This document shows positions 36,771 through 45,929 of a DNA stretch of 64,000 bases, in pieces. The stretch covers positions 498,027 to 562,026 of the forward strand of contig NZ_RJVB01000001.1 of NCBI RefSeq assembly GCF_003751505.1, written 5' to 3'. The stretch comes from Erwinia sp. JUb26 (GTDB lineage: Bacteria > Pseudomonadota > Gammaproteobacteria > Enterobacterales > Enterobacteriaceae). A program made the position numbers and the translations under genes. The first letter of the stretch is position 1. Each line of letters opens with the position of its first letter. The notes under the pieces were generated by a model. It worked only from the letters and a program-made list of their open reading frames with translations, searched no databases and was not told the origin of the DNA.

Positions 36771-38090
36771 ATGAACGTTAAGCAACTTAATTGGGCGATG
36801 GTACTGCTAATTAGCGGTTTTGCCCTCAGCGGTATTCAGGCGAACGCGTCTGATGAAGAAGGATTTTTCCAACAAAGCCACCTGGATTTAACCTTAAAAA
36901 ATATCTGGATGGTCAACACCAATAATGCTTTCGCGGAGGATGATATCGGCCCACAGAATGTCTGGGCTCAGGCGCTGCTGGTCGATTACCGCAGCGGCTG
37001 GTTTCAGGAATGGCTGGGGCTGGATGCCTCCTGGTATGGTGTCAGTAAACTGCACGCCAACCGCTCATTTGCCGGGCGTGACCTCGTGCGGGATCATCAT
37101 GGTCATGCTGAAGGTTTCCAAAAGCTGGGGCAGCTCTACCTGCGTACGCAGTGGGGAGATAAACAGCACTTCCTCAAAATGAAAGGTGGCTGGCAGCAGC
37201 TTAATAAATTTGCCGTACTGAACGTGACCCACAGCCGTGCTGCGCCCAGCAGCTGGCAGGGTATCAGCGGTGAGGCGCGTTACCAGCAGTTTTACCTCCG
37301 CGGTGCGGTCGTCAATCAATTTTCCGAGCGCGATGAGCCCGAAAAACGTCATATCAGGACCTTGAAAAGCAATAAACGTATCGACTACATCGCCACCGGC
37401 GATCTGACCTGGCAGCCACAGAAAGGGCGGGCGGTGACGCTGGTGGCGGGCGAAAGTAAGGACTATTTGCGTCGGGAAGGTATCGAAACCGCCTGGACAC
37501 AGCCGCTGACGGCCGAGTTGAACCTACTGTTGCGCGGGGTGTGGTATCGCAATAGCGGCCTGAGTGAGTGGGAGGGCGCGCGCGGTTTCGACCATCATGC
37601 CGAACACCTTTATGGCCTTGCCGGGCTGCAGAACGACCGGGTTGAAGGCGGTTTCGGTTGGTCGAAAACCCGCGCGCACCTCAGCAATAATCTCGGGCGC
37701 TTCTACTGGCATATGGGGAAAAATACCCGCGGGGCATTTAACAGCAAGGCCGATGGGCCGGGCAACGATTACGTTAATGACGGCGAACAGATGTTTTACC
37801 TTTACGGGCAATACCAGCTGTCGCCCGAGTGGCTGACCGGGATCTACGGCTATTACGGCAACGGCATGCGCTATCAGGGCGTTTCGCTGCATGAATATGA
37901 GTTTGGCGGTTTTGTCTCATGGGCACCGGAGTCGCTACACGGCCTGACGCTGCTGGCCGCGCTTGGCCCGAGCACCAGCTGGAAATATACCCATGGCAAA
38001 CCGACGCTGACCGTCGATGGAGAAGGCTATCATCACTCCCGCAGCGTTGGCAGCGTGGTCAGTATTGAATATAAGTTTGGGCTGTTCTGA
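36771..38090 (+). CDS. OprD/ChiP-type outer-membrane porin
   Basis: A 439-residue outer-membrane porin of the OprD family. I chose ATG at 36771 because GGGAGCAGGGA precedes it and a signal peptide of about 26 residues follows (ending QANA-SDE). The open frame extends further up through the terminator, which makes the longer start unlikely. Aromatic-rich beta strands alternate through the protein, and it ends in SIEYKFGLF with a C-terminal Phe. OprD-family porins pass amino acids, peptides or sugars. The SurE-like gene follows after 35 bp. Confidence 0.82.
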   Translation: MNVKQLNWAMVLLISGFALSGIQANASDEEGFFQQSHLDLTLKNIWMVNTNNAFAEDDIGPQNVWAQALLVDYRSGWFQEWLGLDASWYGVSKLHANRSFAGRDLVRDHHGHAEGFQKLGQLYLRTQWGDKQHFLKMKGGWQQLNKFAVLNVTHSRAAPSSWQGISGEARYQQFYLRGAVVNQFSERDEPEKRHIRTLKSNKRIDYIATGDLTWQPQKGRAVTLVAGESKDYLRREGIETAWTQPLTAELNLLLRGVWYRNSGLSEWEGARGFDHHAEHLYGLAGLQNDRVEGGFGWSKTRAHLSNNLGRFYWHMGKNTRGAFNSKADGPGNDYVNDGEQMFYLYGQYQLSPEWLTGIYGYYGNGMRYQGVSLHEYEFGGFVSWAPESLHGLTLLAALGPSTSWKYTHGKPTLTVDGEGYHHSRSVGSVVSIEYKFGLF

Positions 38091-38125
38091 ACGGCTTAAC
38101 GAGCAATCACAACAAGGAGAGTAAG

Positions 38126-39019
38126 ATGAAAAAGGTAGTCACGATAGCTCTGACCGGTGCCGCGCTGGCGGTGGCGAGTATGGTTCACGCCGCGCCACTG
38201 CGGATCCTGCTGGTGAATGACGATGGCTGTCATTCTCCGGGCATCACCCGTCTGCAATCGAAGCTGGCAGCACAAGGCTATGATGTCTGGCTGGTCGCTC
38301 CGGCCACCAATCAAAGTGCGATCGGGTCAGCGATCACCTTCAAACCGGGCAAGGAATTTGAGGTCCAGAAAATCACGGACCGGCAGTATTGTTTCCCCGG
38401 TACACCGTCCGATTCCGTCGATTTTGGCCTGCACGGCCTGCTGCGAGATACGCCACCGGATCTGGTGATCTCCGGGGTTAATGACGGGCCGAATACCGGC
38501 GCGGCGCAGCTAAATTCTGGCACGCTGGCCGCAGCGGTCCGCGCCCTGCGCTTTGGCTATCCGGCGATTGCCGCCAGCGTCGGCAATATCATGACCCGGG
38601 AAGAGATGAAGGCCGGCTGGCCGCAGACTAAAAAATACTGGCCGGAATCGGTGGACTACGTGGTGCGGGTGGTGGACACGCTGGCTAAACAGCAGCAACC
38701 CGGTCAGCCTCTGCTGCCCGCAGGCAGCGGATTGAGCATCAACTATCCGCCGCTGGCAAAGAGCGAGATTAAAGGCGTGAAATACGTGGCTAACGAACTG
38801 CACCCCACGCCGCAGTTCTATTATGACCTTCTGCCCGACGGTAAAGCGCGGCAGAGTTTAAACCAGCAGCTTTTTGCGGCGGATAACAGTGACACCGATG
38901 GCGGATGGCTGAGCCGGGGCTGGGTGACGTACACCCTGTTTGACGGACAGTGGAATGCGCCACAGGCGCAGCCGGCCTACCAGCGGTTGTTAAACGATCC
39001 GGCGCTGCTCCAGCCGTAG
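38126..39019 (+). CDS. Exported SurE-like phosphatase/nucleotidase
   Basis: A 297-residue protein with the SurE catalytic core plus an N-terminal signal peptide (about residues 1-22, ending VHA-APL). The metal-binding VNDDG is at 30-34 followed by SPGI, and the SGVNDGPNTG and NSGTLAAA motifs are present. Classical SurE is a cytoplasmic 5'/3'-nucleotidase, so this is a periplasmic or secreted relative. An AAGGAG ribosome site precedes the ATG. It is probably cotranscribed with the porin, so the pair could harvest phosphorylated compounds. Confidence 0.85.
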   Translation: MKKVVTIALTGAALAVASMVHAAPLRILLVNDDGCHSPGITRLQSKLAAQGYDVWLVAPATNQSAIGSAITFKPGKEFEVQKITDRQYCFPGTPSDSVDFGLHGLLRDTPPDLVISGVNDGPNTGAAQLNSGTLAAAVRALRFGYPAIAASVGNIMTREEMKAGWPQTKKYWPESVDYVVRVVDTLAKQQQPGQPLLPAGSGLSINYPPLAKSEIKGVKYVANELHPTPQFYYDLLPDGKARQSLNQQLFAADNSDTDGGWLSRGWVTYTLFDGQWNAPQAQPAYQRLLNDPALLQP

Positions 39020-39030
39020 GCCCGTAGCGC

Positions 39031-40947
39031 TTAATCATAAGCAGGCGATATGGCGGAATGATCCTGCCATATCGCTTCACGCACTCTGACCGCACGGGGT
39101 AGCAGCCCCAGCGCGAAGAAGCGATCGGCGATGACCTGCTGCTGACGGATCACTGTCAGATCCATCCGTTTCGTCTGATGGCTGCGGCGCACCAACGCGT
39201 CCGACAGCGCCTGTGGTGCCAGCCCCAGCTCCGTTGCCAGCAGTGCACTGGCCTCCCGGCGATTGCCGTCAATATAACGCCCGGTTTGCTCCAGCGCCGC
39301 CAGCAGCGTATGCAGCAGGTCGGCGGAATGCGCGGCGAAGTCACGGTGGGTCAGATAAAACTGATGATTGTTCACCCGGCCCCGCCCGTCGCCCACCACC
39401 CGCAGCTGTCCGTCATATTCCGCCGCGCTGAGCAGCGGATCCCACATCATCCAGGCATCCACCGCGTGATGATCGCTCGGCGTCAGCGGATATTTCGGCG
39501 GCGCATAAACCACCCGCACATCGGCCAGGCTCATATTCGCCTCATCCAGCATCTGCACCAGCAGATAGTGCACGTTGGAGCCTTTATTGACCGCAATCCG
39601 CTTACCGCGCAGATCGGCAATGGTGCGAATTGGGCTGTCGTTGGCAACCATCAGCGCCACGCTCTGCGGCGCGGCCGGTTCCCACGCCACGTAAAGCAGG
39701 GGGCTGCCGCTGGCCTGGGCAAACACCGGCGGCACCTCGCCGGTGGTGCCGAAATCGATCTCGTGGTGAGTCAGCGCGTGCAGCAGCTGCGGCCCGGCGG
39801 GAAATTCGCTCCACAGCACGCTGATGCCCCGGGTGGCAAACTCGGCTTCCAGGCTCTGCCGCGCCTTGAGAATGCCGAGATTGCCGAACTTCTGATAGCC
39901 GATGCGCAGCTCACGCTCCTGCGGCGCGGCCGGAGCCACATCAAAGCGCTGACCGCGTGCTGTGCTGCGCCGCGCCTTGATCAACCCCAGATGGCCGAGG
40001 TGGGTGCGCAGCGTGTTGCGGCTGACGCCGAGCATCGCGGCGGTTTGCAGCTGGTTGCCGTCGCTGAGTTCAAACGCATTGCGCACCAGCGAGTCCAGCA
40101 CCCGCTGATAAATCTGCCCGCTGTCGACGCTCAGCTGCTGGCGCAGAAAGCGGTCCAGCGCCAGTTCGCTGGCGGGCTGCGGATCCAGCGCCACCGGGTT
40201 GAGCCGCAGCTGCTGTGGCGTGATAACCGCCTCGCGGCTCAGCAGCACCGCGTTGTGCAGGGTATTTTCCAGCTCGCGGATATTGCCGGGCCACGGATAG
40301 TCCATCAGCGTGGCGACGCTATCTTCCGCCAGCCGCAGCTGCGGCCGCCCGAGCCGTGTGGCATACACCTTAAGGAAATGGTCCGCCAGCAGCGGAATAT
40401 CCTCGCGGCGCTGGCGCAGCGGCGGCAGGGTCACCGCAGCCACGTTCAGGCGATAATACAGGTCTTCCCTGAAGCGGCGTTCGCGGATCGCCTGCGCCAG
40501 ATCGACGTGGGTGGCGGCAATTACCCGCACGTTAACCTTCACCGGGCGGCGCGATCCCACACGGGTGACCTCACGCTCCTGCAGTACCCTCAGCAGCTTC
40601 ACCTGCAGCGGCAGGCTCAGCTCACCGATTTCATCCAGCAGCAGGGTGCCGCCTTCCGCCGCCTCAAACCAGCCCTGATGGCGTTCGGCCGCGCCGGTAA
40701 ACGCGCCTTTTTCGTGACCAAACAGCTCCGATTCCGCCAGCGATTCGGTCAGCGCCCCGCAGTTCACCGCCAGAAACGGCTGGCCGCGCCGCGCGCTGTG
40801 ATGATGCAGATAGCGCGCCACCACCTCTTTACCGGTGCCGGTTTCGCCGACGATCAGCACCGTGGCGTCGGTCGGGGCCAGCCGGTCCAGCACGCTTTGA
40901 AAGGCGATGGAGGCCGGGTCGATCAGTATGGGGGCGGGATTCTGCAT
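39031..40947 (-). CDS. Sigma-54 activator fused to an SsuA-like sulfonate-binding domain
   Basis: A 638-residue enhancer-binding protein with no N-terminal sensor domain. The AAA+ domain starts at the N terminus, with Walker A GETGTGKE at 34-41, the sigma-54 contact GAFTGA at 81-86, and Walker B LLLDEIGE at about 102-109. A Fis-type helix-turn-helix lies at about 298-320. From about residue 345 to the end it is colinear with SsuA-like binding proteins ([43 protein letters not shown]). No signal peptide is present, so the binding domain acts in the cytoplasm, probably as the sulfonate or sulfone sensor. It is divergent from the ssuD-like/sfnG operon, which has a sigma-54 promoter and paired upstream sites. 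Confidence 0.88.
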   Translation of the reverse strand: MQNPAPILIDPASIAFQSVLDRLAPTDATVLIVGETGTGKEVVARYLHHHSARRGQPFLAVNCGALTESLAESELFGHEKGAFTGAAERHQGWFEAAEGGTLLLDEIGELSLPLQVKLLRVLQEREVTRVGSRRPVKVNVRVIAATHVDLAQAIRERRFREDLYYRLNVAAVTLPPLRQRREDIPLLADHFLKVYATRLGRPQLRLAEDSVATLMDYPWPGNIRELENTLHNAVLLSREAVITPQQLRLNPVALDPQPASELALDRFLRQQLSVDSGQIYQRVLDSLVRNAFELSDGNQLQTAAMLGVSRNTLRTHLGHLGLIKARRSTARGQRFDVAPAAPQERELRIGYQKFGNLGILKARQSLEAEFATRGISVLWSEFPAGPQLLHALTHHEIDFGTTGEVPPVFAQASGSPLLYVAWEPAAPQSVALMVANDSPIRTIADLRGKRIAVNKGSNVHYLLVQMLDEANMSLADVRVVYAPPKYPLTPSDHHAVDAWMMWDPLLSAAEYDGQLRVVGDGRGRVNNHQFYLTHRDFAAHSADLLHTLLAALEQTGRYIDGNRREASALLATELGLAPQALSDALVRRSHQTKRMDLTVIRQQQVIADRFFALGLLPRAVRVREAIWQDHSAISPAYD

Positions 40948-41025
40948 GGTTCACTCCTGCGGGATAGCGTCTGCGGCCAGAGTAGCCTGGCGCGGAGGCG
41001 GCGACGAGAGGGGTAAAGGGCCCGG

Positions 41026-41043
41026 CTGCTGCAATTGCAGCAG
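41026..41043. promoter_or_regulatory. Activator site 1 upstream of the ssuD-like operon
   Basis: CTGCTGCAATTGCAGCAG is a perfect 18-bp palindrome in the divergent promoter region of the sigma-54 activator and its presumed operon. A near copy lies 32 bp downstream. Confidence 0.72.
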
Positions 41044-41057
41044 GCCAACATCATTTG

Positions 41058-41075
41058 CTGCTGCATTTGCAGCAA
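41058..41075. promoter_or_regulatory. Activator site 2 upstream of the ssuD-like operon
   Basis: CTGCTGCATTTGCAGCAA matches site 1 at 16 of 18 bases. The centres are 32 bp apart, about three helical turns, as expected for cooperative binding of activator dimers on one face of the DNA. Confidence 0.7.
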
Positions 41076-41137
41076 AAAATGTCGATGGAAATAATTTTAA
41101 AATACTGATTGTTAACGATAAAAATCAAATTGAGAAC

Positions 41138-41153
41138 TGGCATGCTTCCTGCT
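41138..41153 (+). promoter_or_regulatory. Sigma-54 (-24/-12) promoter
   Basis: TGGCATGCTTCCTGCT has the invariant GG and GC exactly 10 bp apart and matches the TGGCAYR-N4-TTGCW consensus with one mismatch. It lies 69 bp before the ssuD-like ATG and 63-95 bp downstream of the paired palindromes. Confidence 0.78.
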
Positions 41154-41222
41154 TAGTGTTTTATAACCAAAGCGGTATTTTCTAATGAATAAATTCAGAT
41201 GTAGTTATATAGGAAATGGCAA

Positions 41223-42395
41223 ATGAGCGAGTCGGTACAGGACAACATCAACGTATTCTGGTTTCTGCCTACCCACGGCGACGGGCGCTACCTGGGGACC
41301 GCCGAAGGCGGGCGGGCGGTCGATCTGCCTTATTTACAGCAGGTTGCGTTAGCGGCGGACAATCTTGGTTACTACGGCGTACTGATCCCCACGGGAAAAA
41401 GCTGTGAGGATTCGTGGCTGGTCGCCTCGGCGCTGGCCCCGATGACCCGTCGCCTGCGCTATCTGGTGGCGGTGCGCCCGGGCTTACAGCCGCCAAGCCT
41501 CGCCGCGCGCATGGCCGCCACCCTCGATCGTTTGTCGGAGGGGCGGCTTTTAATCAACGTGGTCACCGGCGGCGATCCGGTAGAGAACCGCGGTGACGGC
41601 ATCTTCCTCAGCCACGCCGATCGCTATCAGGTCACCCGCGAATTTCTCGATGTCTATACCCGCCTGCTGAAAGGCGAAAAGGTGGATTACGACGGCGCGC
41701 ATATCCGCGTGGAAGGCGCTGAAATCCTCTTCCCGCCGGTGCAGGAAAATGGCCCGCCGCTCTATTTCGGCGGCTCGTCGGATGAGGCGATCGACGTGGC
41801 AGCCAATCAGGTGGATACCTACCTGACGTGGGGCGAACCGCTGGAGCAGTTGGCTGAAAAGCTGGCGGTGGTGCGTCAGCGCGCCGAACAGCGCGGTCGT
41901 CAACTCGACTACGGCATCCGCCTGCACGTTATCGTGCGGGAAACCGAAGAAGAGGCCTGGGCCGCTGCCGATAAGCTGATTGCCCATCTGGATGACGAAA
42001 CCATCGCCAGCGCGCAGAAAATCTTTGCCCGCATGGACTCTACTGGCCAGGCGCGAATGAGCGCGCTGCACAGCGGATCGCGCGACGATCTGCGCATTGC
42101 GCCAAACCTGTGGGCGGGGGTCGGCCTGGTTCGCGGCGGGGCGGGCACCGCACTGGTGGGGAACCCGCAGCAGGTTGCAGCACGTATCCGCGAATATCAG
42201 GCACTGGGGATCACCAACTTTATCTTCTCCGGCTATCCGCATCTTGAAGAAGCACACCGCTTTGCCGAGCTGGTCATGCCGCTGCTGCCGCTGGCGACAA
42301 ACGGTGAAAAACGTCAGGGAACGGTCAATACCGGACCATTTGGTGAAACGATTGGCGGCGACCGCCGGCCACAAAAACAGACCAGCGTGAGCTGA
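41223..42395 (+). CDS. FMNH2-dependent alkanesulfonate monooxygenase, SsuD/MsuD-like
   Basis: Luciferase-like flavin monooxygenase of 390 residues, which should cleave the C-S bond of alkanesulfonates to an aldehyde and sulfite using FMNH2 and oxygen. Family features are [16 protein letters not shown] at the N terminus, [44 protein letters not shown] and [14 protein letters not shown]. It is the first gene after the sigma-54 promoter, with AGGA upstream of the ATG. Whether it prefers methanesulfonate (MsuD) or longer chains (SsuD) cannot be decided by eye. The flavin reductase partner is not encoded here. Confidence 0.88.
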   Translation: MSESVQDNINVFWFLPTHGDGRYLGTAEGGRAVDLPYLQQVALAADNLGYYGVLIPTGKSCEDSWLVASALAPMTRRLRYLVAVRPGLQPPSLAARMAATLDRLSEGRLLINVVTGGDPVENRGDGIFLSHADRYQVTREFLDVYTRLLKGEKVDYDGAHIRVEGAEILFPPVQENGPPLYFGGSSDEAIDVAANQVDTYLTWGEPLEQLAEKLAVVRQRAEQRGRQLDYGIRLHVIVRETEEEAWAAADKLIAHLDDETIASAQKIFARMDSTGQARMSALHSGSRDDLRIAPNLWAGVGLVRGGAGTALVGNPQQVAARIREYQALGITNFIFSGYPHLEEAHRFAELVMPLLPLATNGEKRQGTVNTGPFGETIGGDRRPQKQTSVS

Positions 42396-42406
42396 GGAGA
42401 ACAACA

Positions 42407-43498
42407 ATGAGCCAACAACCTATTCAATTCGCCTACTGGGTGCCGAACGTGTCCGGCGGCCTGGTGATCAGCAATATTCCGCAGCGCACCAGCTGGGATT
42501 TTGACTATAACCGCAAGCTGGCGCAGATTGCCGAGCGCGCCGGGTTTGACTATGCGCTAACCCAGATCCGCTTTACCGCCGGATACGGCGCGGATAACCA
42601 GCACGAATCGGTCAGCTTTTCGCAGGGCCTGCTGGGCGCGACGGAAAAACTCAAAGTGATTGCCGCGCTGCTGCCCGGTCCGTGGAACCCGACGCTGGCC
42701 GCCAAGCAGATCGCCACCATCAGCCATTTGAGCAACGCGCGCATCGCGGTCAACGTCGTCAGCGGCTGGTTCCGTGGCGAATTCAAAGCCATCGGTGAAC
42801 CGTGGCTGGATCACGAAGAGCGCTACCTGCGCTCGGAAGAGTTTATCCGCTGCCTGAAGGGCATCTGGCAGGAGGAGAGCTTTACCTTCGCCGGTGATTT
42901 CTACCGCTATCGCGACTATTCGCTGAAGCCCAAACCGCTGTCGCCGCGCCCGGAAATTTTCCAGGGCGGCAGCTCCCGCGCCGCCCGCGATATGGCCTCA
43001 CGCGTATCGGACTGGTACTTCACCAACGGCAACACCGTGGACGGCATCCGTCAGCAGGTGGAGGATATCCAGCGCAAGGCGGCCTATAATCAGCACCAGG
43101 TCAAAGTCGGCGTTAACGGCTTTGTTATCGCCCGCGATAGCGAGGAAGAAGCGCAGCAGGTGCTGCAGGAGATCCTCGACCACGCCAACCCGGACGCGGT
43201 CAAAGGCTTCCAGCACGAGGTGAAAAATGCCGGCAGCGCCTCACCGGAGGGCGAAGGCAACTGGGCAAAATCGACCCTGGAGGATTTGGTGCAGTACAAC
43301 GACGGCTTCAAAACCAACCTGATCGGCACGCCGCAGCAGATCGCCGAACGCATTATCGCGCTGAAGGAGGCGGGCGTGAGCCTGATGCTGCTGGGCTTCC
43401 TGCATTTCCAGGAAGAGGTGGAGTTCTTCGGTCGCGAGGTGATCCCGCTGGTACGCGAACTGGAGCGGCAGAAAGAGCGGGAACTGGCGCATGGCTGA
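42407..43498 (+). CDS. sfnG: Dimethyl sulfone monooxygenase SfnG
   Basis: FMNH2-dependent monooxygenase of 363 residues, strongly resembling Pseudomonas SfnG, which oxidises dimethyl sulfone to methanesulfinate. Matching segments include FAYWVPNVSGGLV, ALTQIRFTAGYGA, QHESVSFSQGLL, VNVVSGWFRGEFKAIGE and DLVQYNDGFKTNLIGTPQQ. It starts 11 bp after the SsuD-like gene. The two enzymes would act in sequence on dimethyl sulfone with methanesulfonate as intermediate. In Pseudomonas sfnG is also sigma-54 controlled, through SfnR. Confidence 0.9.
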   Translation: MSQQPIQFAYWVPNVSGGLVISNIPQRTSWDFDYNRKLAQIAERAGFDYALTQIRFTAGYGADNQHESVSFSQGLLGATEKLKVIAALLPGPWNPTLAAKQIATISHLSNARIAVNVVSGWFRGEFKAIGEPWLDHEERYLRSEEFIRCLKGIWQEESFTFAGDFYRYRDYSLKPKPLSPRPEIFQGGSSRAARDMASRVSDWYFTNGNTVDGIRQQVEDIQRKAAYNQHQVKVGVNGFVIARDSEEEAQQVLQEILDHANPDAVKGFQHEVKNAGSASPEGEGNWAKSTLEDLVQYNDGFKTNLIGTPQQIAERIIALKEAGVSLMLLGFLHFQEEVEFFGREVIPLVRELERQKERELAHG

Positions 43499-44888
43499 TC
43501 GCCATATCGTGATCGTCGGCGGCGGCTTCAGCGGCACCGCGCTGGCTATCCATCTGGCGCGCGGCGGTCGTGCCGGGCTGAAGGTCACGGTGATCGAACC
43601 GCGCGAAGGCGTGGCGCAGGGCGTGGCCTACGGCAGTCGCGATCCGGCGCACCGCATTAACGTGCCCGCCGATCGCATGCAGTTGACCGCTGCGGAACAG
43701 GGCGACTTCGACCGCTGGTTCCGCGCCTCGGCGGCTTATGCCGAGGATCCGGCGGCGCGCTGGCAGGACGGGCGGGTTTATCCGCAGCGCGGCCAGTTTG
43801 CCGCCTGGATCGCCGGGCTGTTTGCCGAGGTGCAAAGGGAATCAGCGGTGGATTTGCGCCATCTGCGCGACCGCGCCGTGGCGCTGGAAAACGGTGAAGT
43901 CGTTACCGCAGGCGGTGAACGACTGCGGGCAGATGAGCTGGTGCTGGCGATCAGTCATCCGCCGCCCGCGCTGCCGCGTGCAATCGCGCTGGCGCTGGAA
44001 GGGCATCCGAGGCTGATTGCCGATCCGTGGCGTCACAACGCGCTGGCGGATATCGCGCCGGATGAATCCATCGCGATTATCGGCAGCGGTCTGACCATGG
44101 CCGACACCGTCGCGACGTTACACCGTCACGGGCATCGCGGGTCGATCGTCGCTTTCTCCCGGCGCGGGCTGCTGCCGCGTTCCAATCTCAGCGGCAGCTT
44201 TGAGCCGAGAGCGCTGGATTATGCGTCGCCTCAGCCGGACACCGCGCTCGGCTGGCTGCGACGTATTCGCCGCGAGGTGAACGCGGCCGCCGAAGAACGG
44301 CTGCCGTGGCAGCTGGTGCTGGATGATGTTCGCGTAAACGGCCAGGCGATCTGGCAGCGGCTTTCGCTGTCCGAACAGCGGCGTTTTCTGCGCCATCTGC
44401 GACCATGGTGGGACGTTCACCGCTACCGCATCGCTCCGCAGGTCAATGCGGTGCTGGAGCAGTGGCAGACCAGCGGTCAGCTGGCGGTACTGGCCGCACG
44501 CCTGAAAACCGTGACGGCGGAAGGACGCGCCATCCGGCTGGCGTTGCAGCCCCGGCGCGGCGCGCCTCGCACCCTGAAGGTTGATCGGCTGATCGTCACC
44601 ACCGGTCCGGCGCACGGCGGGCTGCTGCAAAGCGATGCGCTGCTGCACCAGCTGGCGCTGGACGGCGTAATCCAACCGGACGAGCTGGCGCTGGGTATTA
44701 AGGTGAATGGCCGTTCGCAGGCCGTTAACCGCTTTGGCGCACCGAATCTGCATCTCTGGGTGGCCGGCCCCGCCGCGCGCGGCCGCTTCGGCGAACTGAT
44801 GGGGCTGCCGCAGGTGGCCGAGCATGCCGAAAGCGTTGCCAACCAGCTACTGGCTGGCTCCAACGCCGCTGACGGTTCCGGGTGTTAA
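43491..44888 (+). CDS. FAD/NAD(P)-binding oxidoreductase
   Basis: A 465-residue flavoprotein overlapping sfnG by 8 bp, so surely in the operon. The N-terminal dinucleotide motif is IVIVGGGFSGTALAIHLA. A second GxGxxM-type motif, IAIIGSGLTMADTVATL, lies at about residues 195-211. The pattern VAYGSRDPAHRINVPADRM is typical of the NAD_binding_9 type of uncharacterised flavoproteins. It might support the two monooxygenases by supplying reduced flavin or by handling a later intermediate; that is inference. The reaction is unknown. Confidence 0.8.
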   Translation: MADRHIVIVGGGFSGTALAIHLARGGRAGLKVTVIEPREGVAQGVAYGSRDPAHRINVPADRMQLTAAEQGDFDRWFRASAAYAEDPAARWQDGRVYPQRGQFAAWIAGLFAEVQRESAVDLRHLRDRAVALENGEVVTAGGERLRADELVLAISHPPPALPRAIALALEGHPRLIADPWRHNALADIAPDESIAIIGSGLTMADTVATLHRHGHRGSIVAFSRRGLLPRSNLSGSFEPRALDYASPQPDTALGWLRRIRREVNAAAEERLPWQLVLDDVRVNGQAIWQRLSLSEQRRFLRHLRPWWDVHRYRIAPQVNAVLEQWQTSGQLAVLAARLKTVTAEGRAIRLALQPRRGAPRTLKVDRLIVTTGPAHGGLLQSDALLHQLALDGVIQPDELALGIKVNGRSQAVNRFGAPNLHLWVAGPAARGRFGELMGLPQVAEHAESVANQLLAGSNAADGSGC

Positions 44889-44909
44889 GCCTGCTTTTTG
44901 CGTATTATT

Positions 44910-44973
44910 AAAGCGCGGTATTCCGCGCCGTGTGCCGAAAAAACGGCCCGACGGCCGCGGAATGCCGCGCTTT
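44910..44973. terminator. Large hairpin in the rluF leader
   Basis: Two 18-nt arms (44910-44927 and 44956-44973) pair throughout with a single G-T wobble. The 28-nt loop holds an inner GCCG-AAAAAA-CGGC hairpin. It begins 21 bp after the flavoprotein stop. There is no long T run after it, so it may be a transcription barrier, an mRNA-stabilising element or part of the rluF leader. Confidence 0.55.
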
Positions 44974-45047
44974 CGACAAAATCTGCATTTTTTACTCCAG
45001 GCTTGCCCGGCGGTAAGGTATAGTCCGCTTTTTTGCACGGGGGTAAC

Positions 45048-45929
45048 ATGCTGACCAACTCATCCACACGTCTTAATAAATACATCAGCGAAAGCGGTAT
45101 CTGCTCTCGCCGCGATGCCGACCGCTATATCGAACAGGGAAATGTTTTCATCAACGGCAAGCGCGCCACGGTGGGCGATCGGGTGTCGGACGGTGACGTA
45201 GTTAAAGTGAACGGTCAACTGATTGAACCCCGTGATGCCGAAGATCTGGTGCTGATTGCACTGAACAAACCGGTGGGTATCGTCAGTACCACCGAAGACG
45301 GCGAGAAAGACAACATTGTCGATTTCGTTAACCACAGCAAGCGCATATTCCCGATCGGGCGACTGGATAAAGACTCGCAGGGGCTGATCTTCCTGACTAA
45401 CCACGGCGACCTGGTGAATAAGATCCTGCGCGCCGGGAACAACCACGAGAAAGAATACCTGGTCACCGTCAACAAGCCGGTTACCGAAGAGTTTATTCGC
45501 GGGCTGGGTGCCGGAGTGCCGATGCTGGGCACGGTGACCAAAAAATGTAAGGTGAAGAAAGAGTCGACCTTCGTTTTCCGCATCATTCTGGTTCAGGGGC
45601 TTAACCGCCAGATCCGCCGAATGGCCGAGCACTTCGGCTATGAAGTCACCAAGCTGGAACGTACGCGCATCATGAACGTCAGCCTGAAGGGCGTGCCGCC
45701 GGGCGAATGGCGCGATCTGACCGATGATGAGCTGATCGACCTGTTTAAGCTGATCGAAGACTCCAGCTCGGAAGACGCTACGGCCAAAAAATCTCCGCCG
45801 AAATCCTCACCGCAGAAAAAGCCGGCGGCCAAACCGGCATCTAAACCCGGCGAGAAAAGCGCGGGTGCAGCTGCTGCTGCCGGGCGTAAGCGCTTTGCTC
45901 AGCCGGGACGTAAGAAGAAAGGTCGCTAG
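45048..45929 (+). CDS. rluF: 23S rRNA pseudouridine(2604) synthase RluF
   Basis: Pseudouridine synthase of the RsuA family, 293 residues, which modifies U2604 of 23S rRNA in E. coli. An S4 RNA-binding domain occupies about residues 7-65. The catalytic aspartate is D107 in [10 protein letters not shown], the same position as in E. coli. The C-terminal tail is Lys/Pro/Ala-rich and ends in GRKKKGR. I chose ATG at 45048 ([10 protein letters not shown]) to match E. coli. Its stop overlaps the convergent lacI-type gene by 4 bp. Confidence 0.95.
   Translation: MLTNSSTRLNKYISESGICSRRDADRYIEQGNVFINGKRATVGDRVSDGDVVKVNGQLIEPRDAEDLVLIALNKPVGIVSTTEDGEKDNIVDFVNHSKRIFPIGRLDKDSQGLIFLTNHGDLVNKILRAGNNHEKEYLVTVNKPVTEEFIRGLGAGVPMLGTVTKKCKVKKESTFVFRIILVQGLNRQIRRMAEHFGYEVTKLERTRIMNVSLKGVPPGEWRDLTDDELIDLFKLIEDSSSEDATAKKSPPKSSPQKKPAAKPASKPGEKSAGAAAAAGRKRFAQPGRKKKGR

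Noticed and set aside
39178-41016. 612-codon antisense open frame opposite the sigma-54 activator
   Set aside because: The sense strand encodes intact AAA+, Fis-type and SsuA-like domains; the antisense frame is His/Arg/Gln-rich shadow.
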